A stretch of DNA of 5,125 nucleotides from Lysobacter sp. (GTDB lineage Bacteria > Pseudomonadota > Gammaproteobacteria > Xanthomonadales > Xanthomonadaceae): the NCBI GenBank assembly GCA_030151365.1, contig JASLDW010000114.1:1-5125 (forward strand). The letters are read 5' to 3'. Under the pieces are notes generated by a model. It did not search any database. It was not told the DNA's origin and saw nothing but the letters and a program-made list of their open reading frames with translations. Within the stretch, counting starts at the first letter, position 1. Each line of letters opens with the position of its first letter. A program made the position numbers and the translations under genes. This document shows positions 3,736 through 5,125 of the stretch, one piece after another.

Positions 3736-4881
3736 ATGAGTAACGGATACCACATTTCGCCCGAAACTGGCCGGGCCAACGTTTGTAGAGCCACCAAAAG
3801 GGATTGCCCAGTCGGCGGAGAACACTTCGCCACAAGGGAAGAAGCTCAACTCTACATCGAGACTTTACAGCCAACGTTCGGCGAGAAGCTTACGAAAAAG
3901 GGGAAAAGCCAGGAGAAGTTCGCAGCCCTCTACGTGAAACCGAAAGCCTGGGGAGACCTCCCGGAGGAAGCTAGCGAAGTGCAGCTGGCAGCCGCTAAGG
4001 CCTACGCTGCCGCCAACCAAAAGTACACTCCAGTCTCCTACAGGAAAACTGAAGAAGAAGAAAGCTACTACGACGAGGACTACCGGGGGGACACGACCGG
4101 CTACCGGGGGACGGTGACCATGGAGGTAGTAGACGGTCTCGGGAACAGCTACCACATCGAGACGGTGGCCACCACGGACAGTGAGTACGACGAGGGGATG
4201 AGGTATTATCCAAACGTCACTACCACCGTGAAGATCGGGGAGAAGATTTTCCGAATCAACGAGCTCCACCCGACTGTAGAGGAGAAACTTCTCAGGAACA
4301 TCTCCGGAAACAGCAGCCGGATGAGCTACGACCACTGGAGCTACAGCAGCACCAAGCGGAAAGCCCAGGAGTTGCTTACTGCGGGCACAGCCCCCTACCT
4401 CAATGCTAAAATAGCTCGCGCCGAACTCATCGAGCTTCCCGCTGCCACAGCCACCCGAATGGCCGATGACGCCGACTACCGGGTCCGTTCGGCCGTAGCC
4501 CGCAACGCCGGCACTCCGAAGATAGCTGTCGCGAAGCTCCAGGACGACCCAAGCGTCACTGTGCGAAACTCGGTGGCATCCCGCTCCGACCTCACGGTGG
4601 CCCAGTGGAAGAAAGCACTCGGGGATACGGAAGTCCACCGGGGTGGCTGGAGGGCAGTCGATGATGGAGACACCTACAACCGTTCTCCCCGGACTACTGC
4701 CCTCAGCAATCCGGATCTTCCGGAGAAGCTTCTTCTTCCACTCGTGAAGAAGCTTAAGCACGATGAGATTCGCTACGTAGCCGACGGAGCGCGAGCCCGC
4801 CGCCAGCGGGGAAAGGATTTCTCTTCAGAGCTTTTCGCGGCCGTCAAAGCTCGAGCAGATGACATTGGTGCTCGCTGGTGA
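3736..4881 (+). CDS. 381-aa modular protein: N-terminal Cys/His module, beta-rich middle, LRV/HEAT-like repeats
   Basis: Residues 1-37 are the shared module (YH 5-6, PETG 9-12, CRATK 17-21, C24, H30). A helical, Lys/Ala-rich segment follows (about 45-95), then an acidic Tyr-rich stretch (EEEESYYDEDY, 107-116) and a beta-looking region (about 122-180). The C-terminal third resembles leucine-rich-repeat-variant (LRV) or HEAT-like solenoids. MADDADYRVRSAVARNAGTP (242-261) and QDDPSVTVRNSVASRSDLTV (269-288) are spaced 26 residues apart, with VR at 250-251 and 276-277. Degenerate copies appear near 219-241 and 319-349 (ALSNPDLPEKLLLPL, IRYVADGA). Such solenoids usually mediate protein-protein binding; no catalytic motif is seen. 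There is no signal peptide or membrane segment. The gene ends just before a strong terminator. The architecture suggests an adaptor: a common N-terminal tag joined to a binding scaffold. The repeat call is by eye from family memory; the biological role is unknown. Confidence 0.85.
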   Translation: MSNGYHISPETGRANVCRATKRDCPVGGEHFATREEAQLYIETLQPTFGEKLTKKGKSQEKFAALYVKPKAWGDLPEEASEVQLAAAKAYAAANQKYTPVSYRKTEEEESYYDEDYRGDTTGYRGTVTMEVVDGLGNSYHIETVATTDSEYDEGMRYYPNVTTTVKIGEKIFRINELHPTVEEKLLRNISGNSSRMSYDHWSYSSTKRKAQELLTAGTAPYLNAKIARAELIELPAATATRMADDADYRVRSAVARNAGTPKIAVAKLQDDPSVTVRNSVASRSDLTVAQWKKALGDTEVHRGGWRAVDDGDTYNRSPRTTALSNPDLPEKLLLPLVKKLKHDEIRYVADGARARRQRGKDFSSELFAAVKARADDIGARW

Positions 4882-4894
4882 AATAGACAGCTAA

Positions 4895-4941
4895 AAAGAA
4901 GAAAGCACCGACTAAAGACTAAGGTCGGTGCTTTCTTCTTT
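4895..4941. terminator. Strong bidirectional intrinsic terminator
   Basis: A perfect 18-bp inverted repeat (arms 4895-4912 and 4924-4941) surrounds an 11-nt loop. The GC-rich core GCACCGAC/GTCGGTGC is flanked by an A-rich tract on the left and its T-rich complement on the right, so it can work in both directions. It lies 13 nt after the stop of the 381-aa gene and 5 nt beyond the stop of the convergent minus-strand gene, serving both. Confidence 0.9.
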
Positions 4942-4946
4942 AGGGG

Positions 4947-5125
4947 TTAGCCGTTGAGGTGGCGTTCCAGCACGCACTCAGCCACAAGCTCAGCCTCTTC
5001 CTCTCGAGCTGTGAACTGCCAGCTCATCCCAAGCATCTCCCGGTAGGCTTCAAACTCGTCGAAGTCGAGTGGAAACGGAACGAGGAGTCGACCCCAGTTG
5101 GCTTCGATTTGCTCCAGGCTGTGGG
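4947..5125 (-). CDS. C-terminal fragment of an unrecognised protein
   Basis: A minus-strand frame enters at the right edge and stays open for 58 codons to a TAA at 4949-4947, next to the bidirectional terminator. The peptide is acidic and helix-forming (LEQIEANWGRLL, FDEFEAYREMLG, REEEAELVAECVLERHLNG). Internal ATGs (5036, 5027) exist, but the open frame upstream of them makes a longer gene more likely. I do not recognise a family. Support comes from the open frame, the terminator directly after the stop, and the absence of a comparable plus-strand frame. Confidence 0.65.
   Translation of the reverse strand, partial: HSLEQIEANWGRLLVPFPLDFDEFEAYREMLGMSWQFTAREEEAELVAECVLERHLNG

Noticed and set aside
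3865..4761. A 298-codon open frame on the minus strand opposite the 381-aa gene
   Set aside because: It is antisense to a gene with a good ribosome-binding site, a recognisable module and repeats. Its translation is Val/Gly/Ser-rich and looks like the complement of codon-biased sequence, with no start signal.

Overview
The window is compact and almost fully coding, built mostly of small genes of unknown function in blocks of alternating strand. I infer a phage, prophage or other mobile element of an actinobacterium. The reasons are the density of short hypothetical genes, the moderately GC-rich composition, a promoter pair that implies leaderless mRNAs (common in Actinobacteria), and a Cys/His N-terminal module that I associate from memory with actinobacterial phage and mobile-element proteins. 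There is no tRNA, rRNA, integrase, transposase, structural phage gene or CRISPR array, so the replicon type is unproven.

Layout. (1) Positions 1-1302, plus strand: the 3' part of a gene whose N-terminus lies outside the window, followed with a TGATG stop/start overlap by a probable Fe(II)/2-oxoglutarate-type oxygenase. (2) Positions 2872-1380, minus strand: an operon of a small secreted lipoprotein, a probable 15-codon ORF, and two tandem paralogous CxxC...CxxC (zinc-ribbon-like) proteins joined by 4-nt overlaps. (3) Positions 2873-2959: a divergent promoter region in which both sides carry TAGCAT exactly 6 nt before an ATG, predicting leaderless transcripts in both directions. (4) Positions 2960-4881, plus strand: a 100-aa acidic unknown protein closed by its own terminator, then a 90-aa and a 381-aa protein that share an N-terminal module. 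(5) Positions 4895-4941: a perfect 18-bp bidirectional terminator. (6) Positions 5125-4947, minus strand: the C-terminal end of an unrecognised gene.

The most interesting signal is the shared N-terminal module, roughly YHxxPETGxxxxCRATKxxCPxGGxHxAT. It fronts the 90-aa and the 381-aa protein and, in a more divergent form, the truncated protein at the window start, where the frame is open from base 2. After the module the three proteins are unrelated: a Cys/His-rich tail, a leucine-rich-repeat-variant (HEAT-like) solenoid, and a helical domain ending in GGCGGRRGC. This looks like one tag or adaptor placed on different cargo domains. How the modular proteins, the oxygenase and the lipoprotein/zinc-ribbon operon relate functionally cannot be read from the sequence.
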